Positions 1 through 10,025 of a stretch of DNA of 64,000 bases are shown here, in pieces (the first letter of the stretch is position 1; each line of letters begins with the position of its first letter). Both the position numbers and the translations under genes were made by a program. The stretch covers positions 105,645 to 169,644 of the forward strand of contig NZ_BDAG01000010.1 in the NCBI RefSeq assembly GCF_002091715.1, in the 5' to 3' direction. This DNA is from Pseudomonas migulae NBRC 103157. Its GTDB lineage: Bacteria > Pseudomonadota > Gammaproteobacteria > Pseudomonadales > Pseudomonadaceae. The notes beneath the pieces are model-generated. The model made no database searches, was not told the DNA's origin, and saw only the letters and a list, made by a program, of their open reading frames with translations.

Positions 1-1166
1 CCGGCCACGCCCAGCAGGGTCAGCAGGGTGTCCATGTCGTCCTGATCGGCTTCGGCGTGGTTGGTGTAACAGATGTCGCAGCCCATCGGCACGCCCAGCA
101 ATTTGCCGCAGAAGTGGTCTTCCAGACCGGCACGGATGATCTGTTTACCGTTGTAGAGGTACTCCGGGCCGATGAATCCTACAACCGTGTTCACCAGGAA
201 CGGTTTGAAATGTCGCGCTACGGCGTAGGCGCGGGTTTCGCAGGTCTGTTGATCGAGGCCGTGGTGGGCGTTGGCTGACAGGGCACTGCCCTGGCCTGTC
301 TCGAAATACATCAGGTTTTGTCCCAGCGTGCCGCGATTCAGACTCAAACCGGCGTCGTAGCCCTCCTGCAAAACGTTCAGGTTGATGCCGAAGCTGGCGT
401 TGGCCGCTTCGGTGCCGGCGATCGACTGGAACACCAGGTCCAGCGGAACGCCGCGATTGATTGCTTCGATGGACGTGGTGACGTGGGTTAACACGCAAGC
501 TTGTGTAGGAATTTCATAGCGCTGGATGATCGCGTCGAGCATTTCCAGCATCGCGCAAATCGAGGCAATGCTGTCGGTGGCCGGGTTGATGCCGATCATC
601 GCGTCGCCGTTACCGTACAGCAGCCCGTCCAGAATGCTCGCGGCAATGCCGGCCGGTTCGTCGGTGGGATGGTTGGGTTGCAGGCGTGTGGATAAGCGCC
701 CGCGCAGGCCCATCGTGCCGCGAAACTGCGTGACCACGCGGATTTTCTGCGCGACCAATACCAGGTCCTGCACGCGCATGATTTTCGACACGGCAGCGGC
801 CATTTCCGGCGTCAGGCCCGGGGCGAGGGCGCGCAGGCTGTGTTCGTCGGCTGCATCACTGAGCAGCCAGTCGCGGAAACCACCGACAGTGAGATGGCTA
901 ACCGCGGCGAAGGCTTGTTTGTCGTGGGTGTCGATGATCAGTCGGGTGACTTCATCGGCCTCATAGGGAATCAGCACTTCCTGCAGGAAATGAGTCAGCG
1001 GGATATCAGCCAGGGCCATTTGCGCGGCCACACGCTCGCCATCGTTGAGGGCGGCGACGCCGGCCAGGAAATCGCCGGAGCGCGCCGGACTGGCCTTGGC
1101 CATGACCTCTTTGAGGCTGGCGAAGCGGTAGGTCTGGGCGCCGACGGAATGGGCAAATGTGGCCAC
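1..1166 (-). CDS. eutB: Ethanolamine ammonia-lyase large subunit EutB (partial, C-terminus outside window)
   Basis: Large subunit of adenosylcobalamin-dependent ethanolamine ammonia-lyase, which converts ethanolamine to acetaldehyde and ammonia in the cytoplasm together with EutC. The reading frame opens with GTG at 1166 behind a strong AGGAGG six bases upstream. It runs without a stop to the left edge, giving 388 residues of a family usually about 455-465 long, so roughly the last 70-75 residues are missing. Recognisable EutB stretches include RLQPNHPTDEPAG, GDAMIGINPATDS and GQNLMYFETGQGSALSANAH. It is the third gene of a minus-strand series exaC-eat-eutB, and eutC is expected just beyond the edge. 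Acetaldehyde made here would be oxidised by ExaC. Identity is secure from the sequence; co-transcription is inferred from order and strand. Confidence 0.95.
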   Translation of the reverse strand, partial: MATFAHSVGAQTYRFASLKEVMAKASPARSGDFLAGVAALNDGERVAAQMALADIPLTHFLQEVLIPYEADEVTRLIIDTHDKQAFAAVSHLTVGGFRDWLLSDAADEHSLRALAPGLTPEMAAAVSKIMRVQDLVLVAQKIRVVTQFRGTMGLRGRLSTRLQPNHPTDEPAGIAASILDGLLYGNGDAMIGINPATDSIASICAMLEMLDAIIQRYEIPTQACVLTHVTTSIEAINRGVPLDLVFQSIAGTEAANASFGINLNVLQEGYDAGLSLNRGTLGQNLMYFETGQGSALSANAHHGLDQQTCETRAYAVARHFKPFLVNTVVGFIGPEYLYNGKQIIRAGLEDHFCGKLLGVPMGCDICYTNHAEADQDDMDTLLTLLGVA

Positions 1167-1210
1167 GGTGTCCTCCTGATTCTGTAAATAACCTGACAGC
1201 ACCGCGAATC

Positions 1211-1301
1211 CTGCAGGAGCCGGCTTGCTGGCGACAACGGTGTGCCGGTTAGCACTTGCGCCGGCTGGAGGACCGCCATCGCCAGCAAGCCGGCGCCTAC
1301 A
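1211..1301. repeat. REP pair, family A (GGAGCCGGCTTGCTGGCGA type)
   Basis: Two inverted copies of a REP element lie at 1211-1235 and 1276-1301 between eat and eutB. They can fold into a long hairpin in either strand. The same core recurs near 2.9, 41.0, 42.9, 54.6 and 59.8 kb. Such an element inside an operon could attenuate or stabilise the transcript; that role is inference. Confidence 0.85.
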
Positions 1302-1362
1302 ATGGATCTTGGTGCACCCTAATAAAGCAGGCGCCAGGCAGCGGGCCCGGCGCCGGTGCAAC

Positions 1363-2733
1363 TCAGACGCCTTCGAGCATCGCATCCGCCGGCGCATCGA
1401 AGCGCTGCTTGGCGGTCAGTTGGAAATACAAATAACCGGCCGCCATGAAGCCCAGGAACACACAACCGATCAGCGGGTTGAACCACGCCATCGCCACCAG
1501 GCACACCACCGCCAGGAACAGCGCAATCCCCGGGACGATCGGATAGCCCGGCGCGCGGAAGGTGCGTTCCAGGTTCGGCTCGGTTTTACGCAGTTTGAAC
1601 AGGCTCAGCATACTGATGATGTACATCACGATGGCGCCGAATACCGACATGGTGATCATTGCCGCCGTCAGGGTCATGCCTTGCAGGTTGACCAGGCCGT
1701 CGCTGTAGATCGCCGCGATGCCGATCACGCCGCCGGTCAGAATGGCGCGGTGCGGAGTCTGGAAGCGCGACAGTTTGGCCAGCGAACGTGGTAGGTAACC
1801 GGCGCGGGCCAGGGCGAAGAACTGACGCGAGTAACCAAGAATGATCCCATGGAAACTCGCCACCAGACCGAACAGACCGATCCAGACCAGCATGTGCATC
1901 CAGGTCGAATTGTTGCCGACCACGGCTTTCATCGCCTGAGGCAGCGGGTCGTTGATGTTCGACAGTTGGCGCCAGTCGCCCACGCCGCCGGCCATCACCA
2001 TCACGCCGATCGCGAGGAACACCAGAGTCAGAATGCCGCTGACGTAGGCTTTGGGAATCGTGCGTTTCGGGTCCTTGGCTTCTTCAGCTGCCATTGCCGC
2101 GCCTTCAATGGCGAGGAAAAACCAGATCGCAAACGGGATCGCCGCAAAGATGCCGGGAATCGAGGCCATGGTGAAGTCGTTGGAGCCCGACCAGCCGTTG
2201 AGCACGAAGTTGCTGAAACTGAAGCCCGGCGCGACCACGCCCATGAACACCAGCAGTTCGGCGACGGCCAGGACGGTGACCACCAGTTCAAACGTCGCGG
2301 CAATGCTGACGCCGAGGATATTCAGGGTCATGAACACAAAATAGGCGCCAACGGCTGCAATCTTGGGATCAAGCTCCGGGTATTGCACGTTCAGATAGGC
2401 GCCGATGGCCATCGCAATGGCTGGGGGCGCAAAGACGAACTCGATCAGGGTGGCGATGCCGGCGATGAGTCCGCCTTTTTCGCCAAAGGCCCGTCGGCTA
2501 TAGGCAAACGGCCCGCCCGCGTGGGGAATGGCGGTGGTCAATTCGGTGAAACTGAAGATGAAACAGGTGTACATCGTCGCCACCATCAACGCGGTGACGA
2601 GGAAACCCAGGGTTCCTGCGGTGCCCCAGCCGTAACTCCAGCCGAAGTATTCGCCGGAGATCACCAGGCCGACGGCAATGCCCCATAAGTGCAGGGTGCC
2701 GAGTGTGGGTTTGAGCTGTGTGGAAGAAGTCAT
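1363..2733 (-). CDS. eat: Ethanolamine permease (APC superfamily)
   Basis: Inner-membrane amino acid/polyamine/organocation (APC) family transporter that imports ethanolamine. The 456-residue protein has about twelve hydrophobic segments and the N-terminal signature LWGIAVGLVISGEYFGWSYG with GTAGTLGF, characteristic of the ethanolamine permease branch, plus the AHAGGPFAYSRRAFG-like loop (here PHAGGPFAYSRRAFG) of APC carriers. Length is normal. The ATG at 2733 follows GAGGACTT. It lies between exaC and eutB on the same strand, which fits uptake followed by deamination and aldehyde oxidation. A REP pair separates it from each neighbour, so transcript levels across the operon may be uneven (inference). 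Confidence 0.93.
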   Translation of the reverse strand: MTSSTQLKPTLGTLHLWGIAVGLVISGEYFGWSYGWGTAGTLGFLVTALMVATMYTCFIFSFTELTTAIPHAGGPFAYSRRAFGEKGGLIAGIATLIEFVFAPPAIAMAIGAYLNVQYPELDPKIAAVGAYFVFMTLNILGVSIAATFELVVTVLAVAELLVFMGVVAPGFSFSNFVLNGWSGSNDFTMASIPGIFAAIPFAIWFFLAIEGAAMAAEEAKDPKRTIPKAYVSGILTLVFLAIGVMVMAGGVGDWRQLSNINDPLPQAMKAVVGNNSTWMHMLVWIGLFGLVASFHGIILGYSRQFFALARAGYLPRSLAKLSRFQTPHRAILTGGVIGIAAIYSDGLVNLQGMTLTAAMITMSVFGAIVMYIISMLSLFKLRKTEPNLERTFRAPGYPIVPGIALFLAVVCLVAMAWFNPLIGCVFLGFMAAGYLYFQLTAKQRFDAPADAMLEGV

Positions 2734-2857
2734 AAGTCCTCGCTGTCTTTTTTATTGTTTGATCTGTTGGACTTTCGGGGGCTGCTTTTACTGTAAGTCG
2801 GGCACGCAAAGCCCGTGCCAGAGCGGCAGGGCTATGATTTGCGGTGTGTTTGAGGGC

Positions 2858-2923
2858 GCTATCGCCAGTAAGCCGGCTCCTACAGGACTGCGCAAACCTG
2901 TAGGAGCCGGCTTGCTGGCGATG
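2858..2923. repeat. REP pair, family A
   Basis: Inverted copies at 2858-2885 and 2896-2923 with a short loop, in the 215-base gap between exaC and eat. The left copy has one variant base (GCCAGTAAGCC). Confidence 0.85.
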
Positions 2924-2948
2924 GCCGTTAACGCGGTATCGCGTCGGG

Positions 2949-4469
2949 TTAGAAGAACCCCAACGGATTGATGTCGTAGCTCACCAGCAGGTTTTTGGTC
3001 TGCTGATAGTGATCGAGCATCATCTTGTGGGTTTCACGACCGACACCGGACTTTTTGTAACCGCCGAACGCGGCATGCGCCGGGTACAGGTGGTAGCAGT
3101 TGGTCCACACGCGACCGGCCTTGATGGCGCGGCCCATGCGATAGGCGCGGTTGATGTCGCGGGTCCAGAGGCCGGCACCCAGGCCGAACTCGGTGTCGTT
3201 GGCGATGGCCAGGGCTTCGGCTTCGTCCTTGAACGTGGTGATGCTCACCACCGGGCCAAAGATTTCTTCCTGGAACACGCGCATTTTGTTGGTGCCCTTG
3301 AGCAGCGTCGGCTGGATGTAATACCCGCTCGCCAGGTTGCCCTCGAGTTTTTCCACCTTGCCACCGGTCAACAATTCGGCGCCTTCGCCCTTGGCGATTT
3401 CCAGGTACGAAAGGATTTTGTCGAACTGTTGCTCGGACGCCTGGGCGCCGACCATGGTGTCGGTGTCCAGCGGGTCGCCACGTTTGATTTGCAGGACTTT
3501 CTTCATCACCACTTTCATGAAGTCGTCGTAGATCGACTCTTGCACCAGTGCGCGAGACGGGCAGGTGCAGACTTCGCCCTGGTTGAAGAACGCGAGCACC
3601 AGGCCTTCGGCGGCTTTTTCGATGAAGGTTTCTTCGGCTTGCATGATGTCGGCGAAGAAGATGTTCGGCGATTTGCCACCCAGCTCCACGGTGGACGGAA
3701 TGATGTTTTCGGCGGCGCATTTCATGATGTGCGAGCCGACCGGGGTCGAGCCGGTGAAGGCGATCTTGGCAATGCGTTTACTGGTGGCCAGGGCTTCGCC
3801 GGCTTCTTTGCCGAAGCCTTGCACCACGTTCAGCACGCCCGGCGGCAGCAGGTCGCCGATCAGCTCCATCAGCACGGTAATGCCCAGCGGGGTTTGCTCG
3901 GCAGGCTTGAGCACCACGCAGTTACCGGCAGCCAGGGCCGGTGCGAGTTTCCACGCGGCCATCAGGATCGGGAAGTTCCACGGAATGATCTGCCCGACCA
4001 CGCCCAGTGGTTCATGGATGTGATAGGCCACGGTGTTGCCATCGATCTCGGCGGCACTGCCTTCCTGGGCGCGGATGCAACCGGCGAAGTAGCGGAAATG
4101 GTCCGCGGCCAATGGGATGTCGGCGTTGAGCGTTTCACGTACGGCTTTGCCGTTGTCCCAGGATTCGGTGATTGCCAGGACTTCCAGGTTCTGTTCGATG
4201 CGGTCGGCGATTTTCAGCAGCATCAGCGAGCGAGCCTGGGCGGACGTGGCGCCCCAGGCGTCGGCAGCGGCGTGGGCAGCGTCCAGGGCCTTGTCGATGT
4301 CTTCGGCCGTGGAGCGCGGGAATTCGGCAATCGGTTGGCCATTCACTGGCGAGGTATTGGTGAAGTACTGACCTTTGACAGGCGCGACGAACTCGCCGCC
4401 GATGTAGTTACCGTATTTGCTCTTGAACGAAACGATAGCGCCTTCAGTACCGGGGTGAGCGTAACGCAT
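2949..4469 (-). CDS. exaC: NAD-dependent acetaldehyde dehydrogenase (ExaC type)
   Basis: Aldehyde dehydrogenase of 506 residues that oxidises acetaldehyde to acetate with NAD. The ALDH features are present: the PWNFP motif near residue 164, the cofactor segment FTGSTPVG near 239, the general base in ELGGKSPN (Glu about 263) and the catalytic cysteine in GEVCTCPSR (Cys 301). The start at 4469 (MRYAHPG) is chosen because it has an AAGGAG upstream and matches the normal length; an in-frame upstream extension to 4727 crosses the promoter and is rejected. It is the first gene of the ethanolamine series and diverges from eatR. A sigma-54 type promoter lies about 65 bases upstream. In P. aeruginosa the equivalent gene is known to be activated by EatR with RpoN. 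Confidence 0.93.
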   Translation of the reverse strand: MRYAHPGTEGAIVSFKSKYGNYIGGEFVAPVKGQYFTNTSPVNGQPIAEFPRSTAEDIDKALDAAHAAADAWGATSAQARSLMLLKIADRIEQNLEVLAITESWDNGKAVRETLNADIPLAADHFRYFAGCIRAQEGSAAEIDGNTVAYHIHEPLGVVGQIIPWNFPILMAAWKLAPALAAGNCVVLKPAEQTPLGITVLMELIGDLLPPGVLNVVQGFGKEAGEALATSKRIAKIAFTGSTPVGSHIMKCAAENIIPSTVELGGKSPNIFFADIMQAEETFIEKAAEGLVLAFFNQGEVCTCPSRALVQESIYDDFMKVVMKKVLQIKRGDPLDTDTMVGAQASEQQFDKILSYLEIAKGEGAELLTGGKVEKLEGNLASGYYIQPTLLKGTNKMRVFQEEIFGPVVSITTFKDEAEALAIANDTEFGLGAGLWTRDINRAYRMGRAIKAGRVWTNCYHLYPAHAAFGGYKKSGVGRETHKMMLDHYQQTKNLLVSYDINPLGFF

Positions 4470-4533
4470 AGTGATTTCTCCTTGGCTTTTGTGCTTATAA
4501 GGGAGAGCGCATGTGCGCTTGCTATAAGCGTAG

Positions 4534-4549
4534 AGCAAAGGTCGGGCCA
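4534..4549 (-). promoter_or_regulatory. Sigma-54 (RpoN) promoter for exaC
   Basis: On the minus strand the sequence reads TGGCCCGACCTTTGCT. It matches the consensus TGGCACG-N4-TTGCW with only one deviation and has the invariant GG and GC exactly ten bases apart. It points toward exaC, whose divergent neighbour encodes a sigma-54 activator. Confidence 0.8.
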
Positions 4550-4653
4550 CTGCCCTGCAGGTCAGGCAAATCAAGGTCTTGCGCGTTTTTTGTCGGACAG
4601 GCGGGCGGCGTCTGTGGCGCTTTCGGTACGGTGCCTGGGACACTTTGTACCGC

Positions 4654-4664
4654 TTGTGGCACAA
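4654..4664. promoter_or_regulatory. Candidate upstream activator site for EatR
   Basis: TTGTG-G-CACAA is a perfect 5-base inverted repeat about 105 bases upstream of the -24 element, the usual distance for enhancer-binding proteins. A looser related sequence, GTGCCTGGGACAC, lies about 12 bases away. Assignment to EatR is inference from position. Confidence 0.35.
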
Positions 4665-4730
4665 CCTGTGACCGGGCGGTCTTGCCAGCATTGCAATGAA
4701 GGCCAGGCTGGAGGATGCTCGGCACAACCC

Positions 4731-4832
4731 TTGTAGGAGCTGTCGAGTGAAACGAGGCGGCGATCTTTTGATTTTGCTTTAAGGGACAAGATAAAAGATC
4801 GCCGCCTCGTTTCACTCGACAGCTCCTGCAGG
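4731..4832. repeat. REP pair, family C (long variant)
   Basis: Two arms of about 39 bases (4731-4769 and 4793-4831) are nearly perfect inverted repeats with a 23-base AT-rich loop. The arm combines the AGGAGCTG...GGCGATCTTTT core seen at 14.2, 31.0 and 37.0 kb with an extra internal segment GTCGAGTGAAACGAGG. It ends about 35 bases before the eatR start. Confidence 0.85.
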
Positions 4833-4866
4833 GGCGGTGTAAACCGCTCGGGGAGAACAATAAGAA

Positions 4867-6780
4867 ATGCACGACAACCATTTGAGTCGCCATGCCCAGC
4901 AAGTGCTGACCGTGACCCAGGGTAAGTCCCACCTGCACGGTCCGGGCAGCGATCCGTCCATTGCCCGGTCCTGGCTGCGTTGTCTTGAGGACTACCACCT
5001 CGACCCGGCCCTGACCATGGCGCCAACGGTGCTGGAGCATGGCCGCGTCCTTGAAAGTCGCGAACGCCTGCAGCAAGTGCTGCACATCGCCGGCAACGAA
5101 ATGAGCAGCCTGCATCAACAGCTTTCCGGCGCCGGTCATGCCGTGCTGCTGACCGATGCGCGCGGGGTGATCCTCAACTGCGTGACCGCGCCCGCCGAAC
5201 GCAAGATTTTCGAGCGCGCCGGCCTCTGGCTCGGTGCCGACTGGAGTGAGGCCTGCGAAGGCACCAACGGCATTGGCACCTGCCTGGTTGAGCGCCAGTC
5301 GCTGACCATCCATCAGGACGAACACTTTCGCGGCCGCCACACCGGCCTGACCTGCTCGGCGAGCCCGGTGTTCGACCCGCATGGCGAACTGTTGGCGGTG
5401 CTCGACGTGTCCTCGGCGCGTCACGAAGTCTCGCGACAAAGCCAGTTCCACACCATGGCGCTGGTCAATCTGTCGGCGAAGATGATCGAAAGCTGCTATT
5501 TCCTGCGTTACTTCGACAATCAATGGTTGCTGCGTTTTCACCTGCAGGCCGAATCCGTCGGGTTATTCAGCGAAGGGTTGCTGGCGTTCGACGGGGAAGG
5601 GCGGATCTGTGCCGTCAACCAGAGTGCGCTCAACCTGCTGGGGCATGTTCGCGGCGGACTGCTGGGTAAACCGGTCGAAGCGTTTTTCGACTGCTCGCTG
5701 GACGAGTTGCTGGGCCGCGCGAGTGTGAATGCCAGTGCCAGTTGGCCGCTGCGCACCCGTGACGGGCGAAGTCTGTTCGCCGTATTGCGCGGTCAGCCGC
5801 GCAGCATTCCAGTGCCCGTGGCACCCGCTGCGGTGATTGCCGGGCCGTCGCGGTTGTCGGGCATTTGTCTGGGCGATGCTGGGTTGCAGGAAGATTTTCG
5901 CAAGTCCCTTCGCGTCTTCGAGCGGGACGTGCCGCTGTTGATCAACGGCGAAACCGGGTCGGGCAAAGAGGCCTTTGCCAAAGCGGTGCATCAGGCCAGT
6001 CAACGGGCGGAAAAAGCCTTCGTCGCGCTCAATTGCGCGGCTATCCCCGAAAGCCTGATCGAGAGCGAACTGTTCGGTTATCGCGGCGGCAGCTTTACCG
6101 GTGCGCGCAAGGAAGGCATGCGCGGCAAGTTGCAGCAGGCCGATGGCGGGACGTTGTTTCTGGATGAAATCGGCGACATGCCGCTGGCATTGCAGACCCG
6201 GCTGTTAAGAGTGCTCGAAGACCGGCAAGTGGTGCCGATTGGCGGGGAACCGGAGTCGGTCAACGTGCGGATCATCAGCGCCACTCACCGTAATTTGCTG
6301 GAGCGGGTGCAGGATGGCAGCTTCCGCGAGGATTTGTACTACCGGCTCAACGGCCTGGAGATCGCACTGCCGGCGTTGCGCGAGCGCAGTGACAAATCGC
6401 AGTTACTCGATTTTCTGCTGGCGGAAGAGGCGGGCGGGGAGACGGTTCTGATTGATGAGCCGGCACGCCAGGCGTTGCTGGGTTTTACCTGGCCCGGAAA
6501 TGTGCGGCAGTTGCGCAATGTGCTGCGCACGTTGGCGGCGTTGTGTGATGGCGGGCGGATCGGGCTGGAGGATTTGCCGGCGATGATTCGTCAGGCGCGA
6601 CCGGCGCCGGTTGTTGCCGTTGAACAGCCTTGCGAACATCCCCTGGATGATGCCGAGCGGCTGGCATTGTTGAATGCACTGGAGCAAACCCGTTGGCATA
6701 TGACCCATACCGCGGAGCAACTTGGCGTTAGCCGCAATACCCTCTACAGGAAACTGCGTAAACACGGGATCGCCCGGTAA
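4867..6780 (+). CDS. eatR: Sigma-54-dependent activator of ethanolamine catabolism (EatR/AcoR family)
   Basis: Enhancer-binding protein of 637 residues. Order of domains: an N-terminal sensory region with a GAF-like part (about 60-200), a PAS-like segment (about 225-290), an AAA+ sigma-54 interaction domain (about 330-560) and a Fis-type helix-turn-helix at the C-terminus ([17 protein letters not shown]). Walker A is GETGSGKE near 361, the sigma-54 contact loop is GSFTGA near 408 (Ser in place of the commoner Ala, as in AcoR-like members), and Walker B is [11 protein letters not shown] near 427. It diverges from the exaC-eat-eutB group. Position and family match P. aeruginosa EatR, which with RpoN switches on that operon. 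The effector is presumably ethanolamine or a product; the sequence does not show this. Confidence 0.9.
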   Translation: MHDNHLSRHAQQVLTVTQGKSHLHGPGSDPSIARSWLRCLEDYHLDPALTMAPTVLEHGRVLESRERLQQVLHIAGNEMSSLHQQLSGAGHAVLLTDARGVILNCVTAPAERKIFERAGLWLGADWSEACEGTNGIGTCLVERQSLTIHQDEHFRGRHTGLTCSASPVFDPHGELLAVLDVSSARHEVSRQSQFHTMALVNLSAKMIESCYFLRYFDNQWLLRFHLQAESVGLFSEGLLAFDGEGRICAVNQSALNLLGHVRGGLLGKPVEAFFDCSLDELLGRASVNASASWPLRTRDGRSLFAVLRGQPRSIPVPVAPAAVIAGPSRLSGICLGDAGLQEDFRKSLRVFERDVPLLINGETGSGKEAFAKAVHQASQRAEKAFVALNCAAIPESLIESELFGYRGGSFTGARKEGMRGKLQQADGGTLFLDEIGDMPLALQTRLLRVLEDRQVVPIGGEPESVNVRIISATHRNLLERVQDGSFREDLYYRLNGLEIALPALRERSDKSQLLDFLLAEEAGGETVLIDEPARQALLGFTWPGNVRQLRNVLRTLAALCDGGRIGLEDLPAMIRQARPAPVVAVEQPCEHPLDDAERLALLNALEQTRWHMTHTAEQLGVSRNTLYRKLRKHGIAR

Positions 6781-6790
6781 AACGCGTTGC

Positions 6791-6890
6791 CGCCATTGGC
6801 GAGCAAGCCCGCTCCCACATTTAATTTCTGTTGCTCACCAATGTTGTGTACACAGGAGAGCCAATGTGGGAACGGGCTTGCTCGCGAAGG
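6791..6890. repeat. REP pair, family B (GGGAGCGGGCTTGCTCGCGAA type)
   Basis: Inverted copies at about 6791-6821 and 6861-6890 between eatR and mpl. The right copy has GGGAACGGGC in place of GGGAGCGGGC. The element can act as a barrier between the two transcription units. Confidence 0.85.
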
Positions 6891-6967
6891 CGTCTTCAGA
6901 TCCGAAACACAAGGTGCGATTTTCGCCTCCCTACGCTAACCTGCGGCCATGTTTTACGAGGTCGACT

Positions 6968-8317
6968 ATGCACATTCATATTCTTGGTATCTGCGGCACT
7001 TTCATGGGTTCGATGGCGGTTCTGGCCAAAGAGCTGGGCCATCACGTGACCGGCTCCGATGCCAACGTCTATCCGCCGATGAGCACTCAGCTTGAGGCTC
7101 AGGGCATTCAGTTGACCCAGGGTTACGACCCAGCGCAACTCGATCCGGCCCCGGACCTGGTGGTCATCGGCAACGCCATGTCCCGCGGCAACCCGGCTGT
7201 GGAATACGTGCTGAACAAAGGCTTGCCGTACGTCTCCGGCCCGCAGTGGCTGGCCGATCACGTGCTGCAAGGTCGCTGGGTGCTCGCCGTCGCCGGCACG
7301 CACGGCAAAACCACCACCAGCAGCATGCTCGCCTGGGTGCTGGAACACGCGGGCATGAGCCCTGGTTTCCTGATCGGCGGCGTTCCGCAGAATTTCTCGG
7401 TGTCGGCGCGTCTGGGCGGCACGCCGTTCTTCGTGATCGAAGCTGACGAATACGACAGTGCGTTTTTCGACAAACGCTCCAAGTTCGTTCACTACCGCCC
7501 GCGCACGGCGATCCTGAACAACCTGGAGTTCGATCACGCCGACATCTTCCCCGATCTGCCCGCAATCGAGCGACAGTTCCACCATTTGGTGCGCACGATC
7601 CCGAGCGAAGGTCTGGTGATCCACCCGACCACCGAGCCGGCCTTGCAGCGTGTGATCGAGATGGGCTGCTGGACTCCGGTGCAAACCACCGGCGCGGGCG
7701 GTCAGTGGCAGGTCAAGTTGCTGAGTGAAGACGGTTCGAAATTCGAAGTGATGTTTGAAGGTGTCGCTCAAGGCGTGGTCGAGTGGGACATGACCGGTCA
7801 GCACAACGTCGCCAACGCCTTGGCCACCTTGGCGGCGGCGCGGCATGTCGGTGTTGTGCCGTCCATGGGCATTGCGGCATTGAGCGCGTTCAAAAGCGTG
7901 AAGCGCCGGATGGAGAAAGTCGCAGAAGTCCGTGGCATTACCATCTACGACGACTTCGCTCACCACCCGACGGCCATCGCCACGACCCTCGACGGTCTGC
8001 GTAAACGCATTGGCGACGCGCCGTTGATCGCCATCATCGAGCCGCGCTCAAACTCCATGAAACTCGGCGCTCACCGTGATGGTTTGCCGGAAAGCGTGGT
8101 CGATGCCGATCAGGTGATCTGGTATGCACCGGCCAACCTCGGCTGGGACCTGGGCGCTACCGCGGCGCTGTGCACGGTGCCGTCGATTGTCAGCGATTCC
8201 CTGGAAGGCATTATCGAGCGTGTGAAAAGCCAGGCTCAGCCCGGCACTCACGTGGTGATCATGAGCAACGGCGGCTTCGGCGGCCTGCACGGCAAACTCG
8301 CCGAGGCGCTTAAATGA
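6968..8317 (+). CDS. mpl: UDP-N-acetylmuramate:L-alanyl-gamma-D-glutamyl-meso-diaminopimelate ligase
   Basis: Murein peptide ligase that joins the recycled tripeptide L-Ala-gamma-D-Glu-meso-DAP to UDP-MurNAc in the cytoplasm. The 449-residue protein shows the Mur ligase fold: N-terminal Rossmann part [20 protein letters not shown] loop [10 protein letters not shown] near residue 110, and the central [16 protein letters not shown] segment typical of Mpl rather than MurC. The start at 6968 is the first ATG that matches the family N-terminus; an in-frame extension upstream would run through the REP and eatR and is not used. The stop overlaps the ubiX start (ATGA), suggesting translational coupling. 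Confidence 0.96.
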   Translation: MHIHILGICGTFMGSMAVLAKELGHHVTGSDANVYPPMSTQLEAQGIQLTQGYDPAQLDPAPDLVVIGNAMSRGNPAVEYVLNKGLPYVSGPQWLADHVLQGRWVLAVAGTHGKTTTSSMLAWVLEHAGMSPGFLIGGVPQNFSVSARLGGTPFFVIEADEYDSAFFDKRSKFVHYRPRTAILNNLEFDHADIFPDLPAIERQFHHLVRTIPSEGLVIHPTTEPALQRVIEMGCWTPVQTTGAGGQWQVKLLSEDGSKFEVMFEGVAQGVVEWDMTGQHNVANALATLAAARHVGVVPSMGIAALSAFKSVKRRMEKVAEVRGITIYDDFAHHPTAIATTLDGLRKRIGDAPLIAIIEPRSNSMKLGAHRDGLPESVVDADQVIWYAPANLGWDLGATAALCTVPSIVSDSLEGIIERVKSQAQPGTHVVIMSNGGFGGLHGKLAEALK

Positions 8318-8946
8318 ACAACGGCCCGGAACGCATCACGCTGGCGATGACCGGCGCTTCGGGCGCCCAGTACGGTTTGCGCCTGCTGGACTGCCTGATC
8401 CGCGAAGATCGCGAGGTGCACTTCCTGATCTCCAAGGCTGCGCAGCTGGTGATGGCCACTGAAACTGACGTTACGTTACCGCCGAAAACCCAGATGATGC
8501 AGGCCTTCCTCACGGAATACACCGGCGCTGCCGCCGGGCAGATTCGGGTGTACGGCAAGGAAGACTGGATGTCGCCGGTGGCTTCGGGCTCCGGCGCGCC
8601 GTCGGCGATGGTGGTGGTGCCGTGTTCGACTGGCACGCTGTCGGCCATTGCGACCGGTGCCTGTAACAACCTGATCGAACGGGCCGCTGACGTCACGCTG
8701 AAGGAACGTCGCCAGCTGATCCTGGTGCCGCGCGAAGCGCCGTATTCGAGCATTCATCTGGAGCACATGCTCAAGTTGTCGAACATGGGCGTGACGATCC
8801 TGCCGGCGTCGCCAGGCTTCTATCATCAGCCGCAAACCATCGATGACCTGATCGACTTCGTCGTGGCGCGGATTCTCAACCTGCTGAACATCCCGCAAGA
8901 CATGCTGCCGCGGTGGGGCGAACACCATCTGACCAGCGATGAATAA
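8314..8946 (+). CDS. ubiX: Flavin prenyltransferase UbiX
   Basis: Makes prenylated FMN from dimethylallyl phosphate and FMN. This is the cofactor used by the UbiD decarboxylase in ubiquinone synthesis. The 210-residue protein has the family's N-terminal flavin-binding segment (TGASGAQYG, residues about 13-21), the [10 protein letters not shown] loop and the C-terminal [20 protein letters not shown] segment. It overlaps mpl by four bases and the following lipoprotein gene by eight, so the three are probably one operon. Confidence 0.95.
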   Translation: MNNGPERITLAMTGASGAQYGLRLLDCLIREDREVHFLISKAAQLVMATETDVTLPPKTQMMQAFLTEYTGAAAGQIRVYGKEDWMSPVASGSGAPSAMVVVPCSTGTLSAIATGACNNLIERAADVTLKERRQLILVPREAPYSSIHLEHMLKLSNMGVTILPASPGFYHQPQTIDDLIDFVVARILNLLNIPQDMLPRWGEHHLTSDE

Positions 8947-9223
8947 GCTGCTGATGATCGTGCTGGCGCTGCAACTGACGGGGTGCGCCACGGTGCGCAC
9001 GCTGGATGCTGCAAAGCCGGGTGCGCCGGTGGTGTATGCGGGAACGCGGCTGGATTTATATGCCATGAACGGCGGTTGCTGCGCCATGGATCGTTTTGGT
9101 GCAGAGGCACCGAGCTATCCTGGCGTTGATCTGCCGGCCAGCGCCTTGCTGGATACGCTGTTGTTGCCGTTGTCGGTGTTGACGGTGATCGGCGTGAGTT
9201 TTCAGGCGACCGGCGGGTTGTAG
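8939..9223 (+). CDS. YceK/YidQ family lipoprotein
   Basis: Small outer- or inner-membrane lipoprotein of 94 residues. A short signal peptide ends in the lipobox LTGC (lipidated Cys 16), followed by a region with the YceK/DUF1375-like pattern [10 protein letters not shown] and a final hydrophobic segment [15 protein letters not shown]. Function is unknown for the family. The start overlaps the end of ubiX by eight bases. Confidence 0.75.
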   Translation: MNKLLMIVLALQLTGCATVRTLDAAKPGAPVVYAGTRLDLYAMNGGCCAMDRFGAEAPSYPGVDLPASALLDTLLLPLSVLTVIGVSFQATGGL

Positions 9224-9248
9224 TGTTCGGCTTTAGATCAGTGTTGCG

Positions 9249-9334
9249 CCATTCGCGAGCAAGCCCGCTCCCACATTAGACCGAGTTGTCCAGGCGAACT
9301 CGGTCTAATGTGGGAGCGGGCTTGCTCGCGAAGG
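9249..9334. repeat. REP pair, family B, with extended perfect stem
   Basis: The arms at 9249-9287 and 9297-9334 are perfect inverted copies that continue past the REP core through ATTAGACCGAGTT, leaving a loop of only about nine bases. It lies between two convergent genes and could serve as a bidirectional transcription barrier. Confidence 0.87.
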
Positions 9335-9356
9335 CATCCTCTCTGGCGCTAGAGAT

Positions 9357-9998
9357 CTATTTGCCTAACTTGCGCAACTCATCCGACTCAACAATCCGCA
9401 CCCCATCCTGCTCCTCCAGCGCCAGCCGCCACATCGCGCGAGCCAGTTGGCAGGCTTCGATGCCGTGGTACTTGCCCGGGATCAGGCGGGACAACGGACC
9501 GGCGAACAGCTCGGCCGGCCGTGGCTCGATACGATCGCCCAGCAACACCGAAGGTCGGCAAATGGTCAGCTGCGGCCAGTTTTGCGCGCGCAATGCGTAC
9601 TCCATCTCGCCTTTGACCCGGTTGTAGAAAATCGAGGACCTCCGATCGGCCCCCAGGGCGCTGATCACGATCAAGTGCCGCGCGCCCATTTCCCGCGCGC
9701 GTTTGGCGAAAGCCACCACCATGTCGAGATCGACCGCGCGAAACGCCTCTTCCGAGCCTGCCTGTTTGATCGTGGTGCCGAGACAGCAGTAAGCGATGTC
9801 GACGCGACCGTTCAGTTGCGGCAGGAACTCCGCCGGTTCGCCGACCGGGTTTTCCAGATGGGGGTGCTTGGCCAGCGGCCGACGTGAGGGGGCTAATACA
9901 CGCGTGATCGTGGGCTCGTTGAGCAGGCGATCAAGCAAATGTTCACCCGTCAGACCGGTAGCTCCGGCAAGCAGTACATGCTGAGGCGTCAAGTACAT
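9357..9998 (-). CDS. Atypical SDR / NAD(P)-binding oxidoreductase (TIP30-like)
   Basis: Protein of 213 residues with an N-terminal Rossmann motif GATGLTG (glycines 12, 15, 18) and the segment [26 protein letters not shown] in two parts: [10 protein letters not shown] and YNRVKGEME. The YxxxK pair and SALGA strand are typical of the short atypical SDRs related to human HTATIP2/TIP30. The substrate is unknown. It stands alone between a REP pair and the MORN/C13 gene on the same strand, 27 bases from that gene's end. The cofactor preference cannot be told from the sequence. Confidence 0.75.
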   Translation of the reverse strand: MYLTPQHVLLAGATGLTGEHLLDRLLNEPTITRVLAPSRRPLAKHPHLENPVGEPAEFLPQLNGRVDIAYCCLGTTIKQAGSEEAFRAVDLDMVVAFAKRAREMGARHLIVISALGADRRSSIFYNRVKGEMEYALRAQNWPQLTICRPSVLLGDRIEPRPAELFAGPLSRLIPGKYHGIEACQLARAMWRLALEEQDGVRIVESDELRKLGK

Positions 9999-10025
9999 AG
10001 TGTTTCCCCCTTGATACTGATCAGC

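Larger units (their letters stand above)
4470..4866. other. Divergent control region between exaC and eatR
   Basis: This 397-base gap holds no gene. From the exaC side it contains a GG-N10-GC sigma-54 promoter, about 105 bases further a TTGTG-G-CACAA inverted repeat that could be the activator site, and then a long REP palindrome just in front of eatR. The arrangement suits looping activation by an enhancer-binding protein. I see no convincing sigma-70 promoter for eatR. Confidence 0.6.

Noticed and set aside
1167..1362. Extra small gene between eat and eutB
   Set aside because: The gap consists mostly of the REP pair; open frames there are parts of the repeats.
3009..4736. 575-residue open frame opposite exaC
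   Set aside because: Antisense shadow of a clear aldehyde dehydrogenase gene. The translation is rich in His, Gln, Arg and Gly, with no family resemblance.
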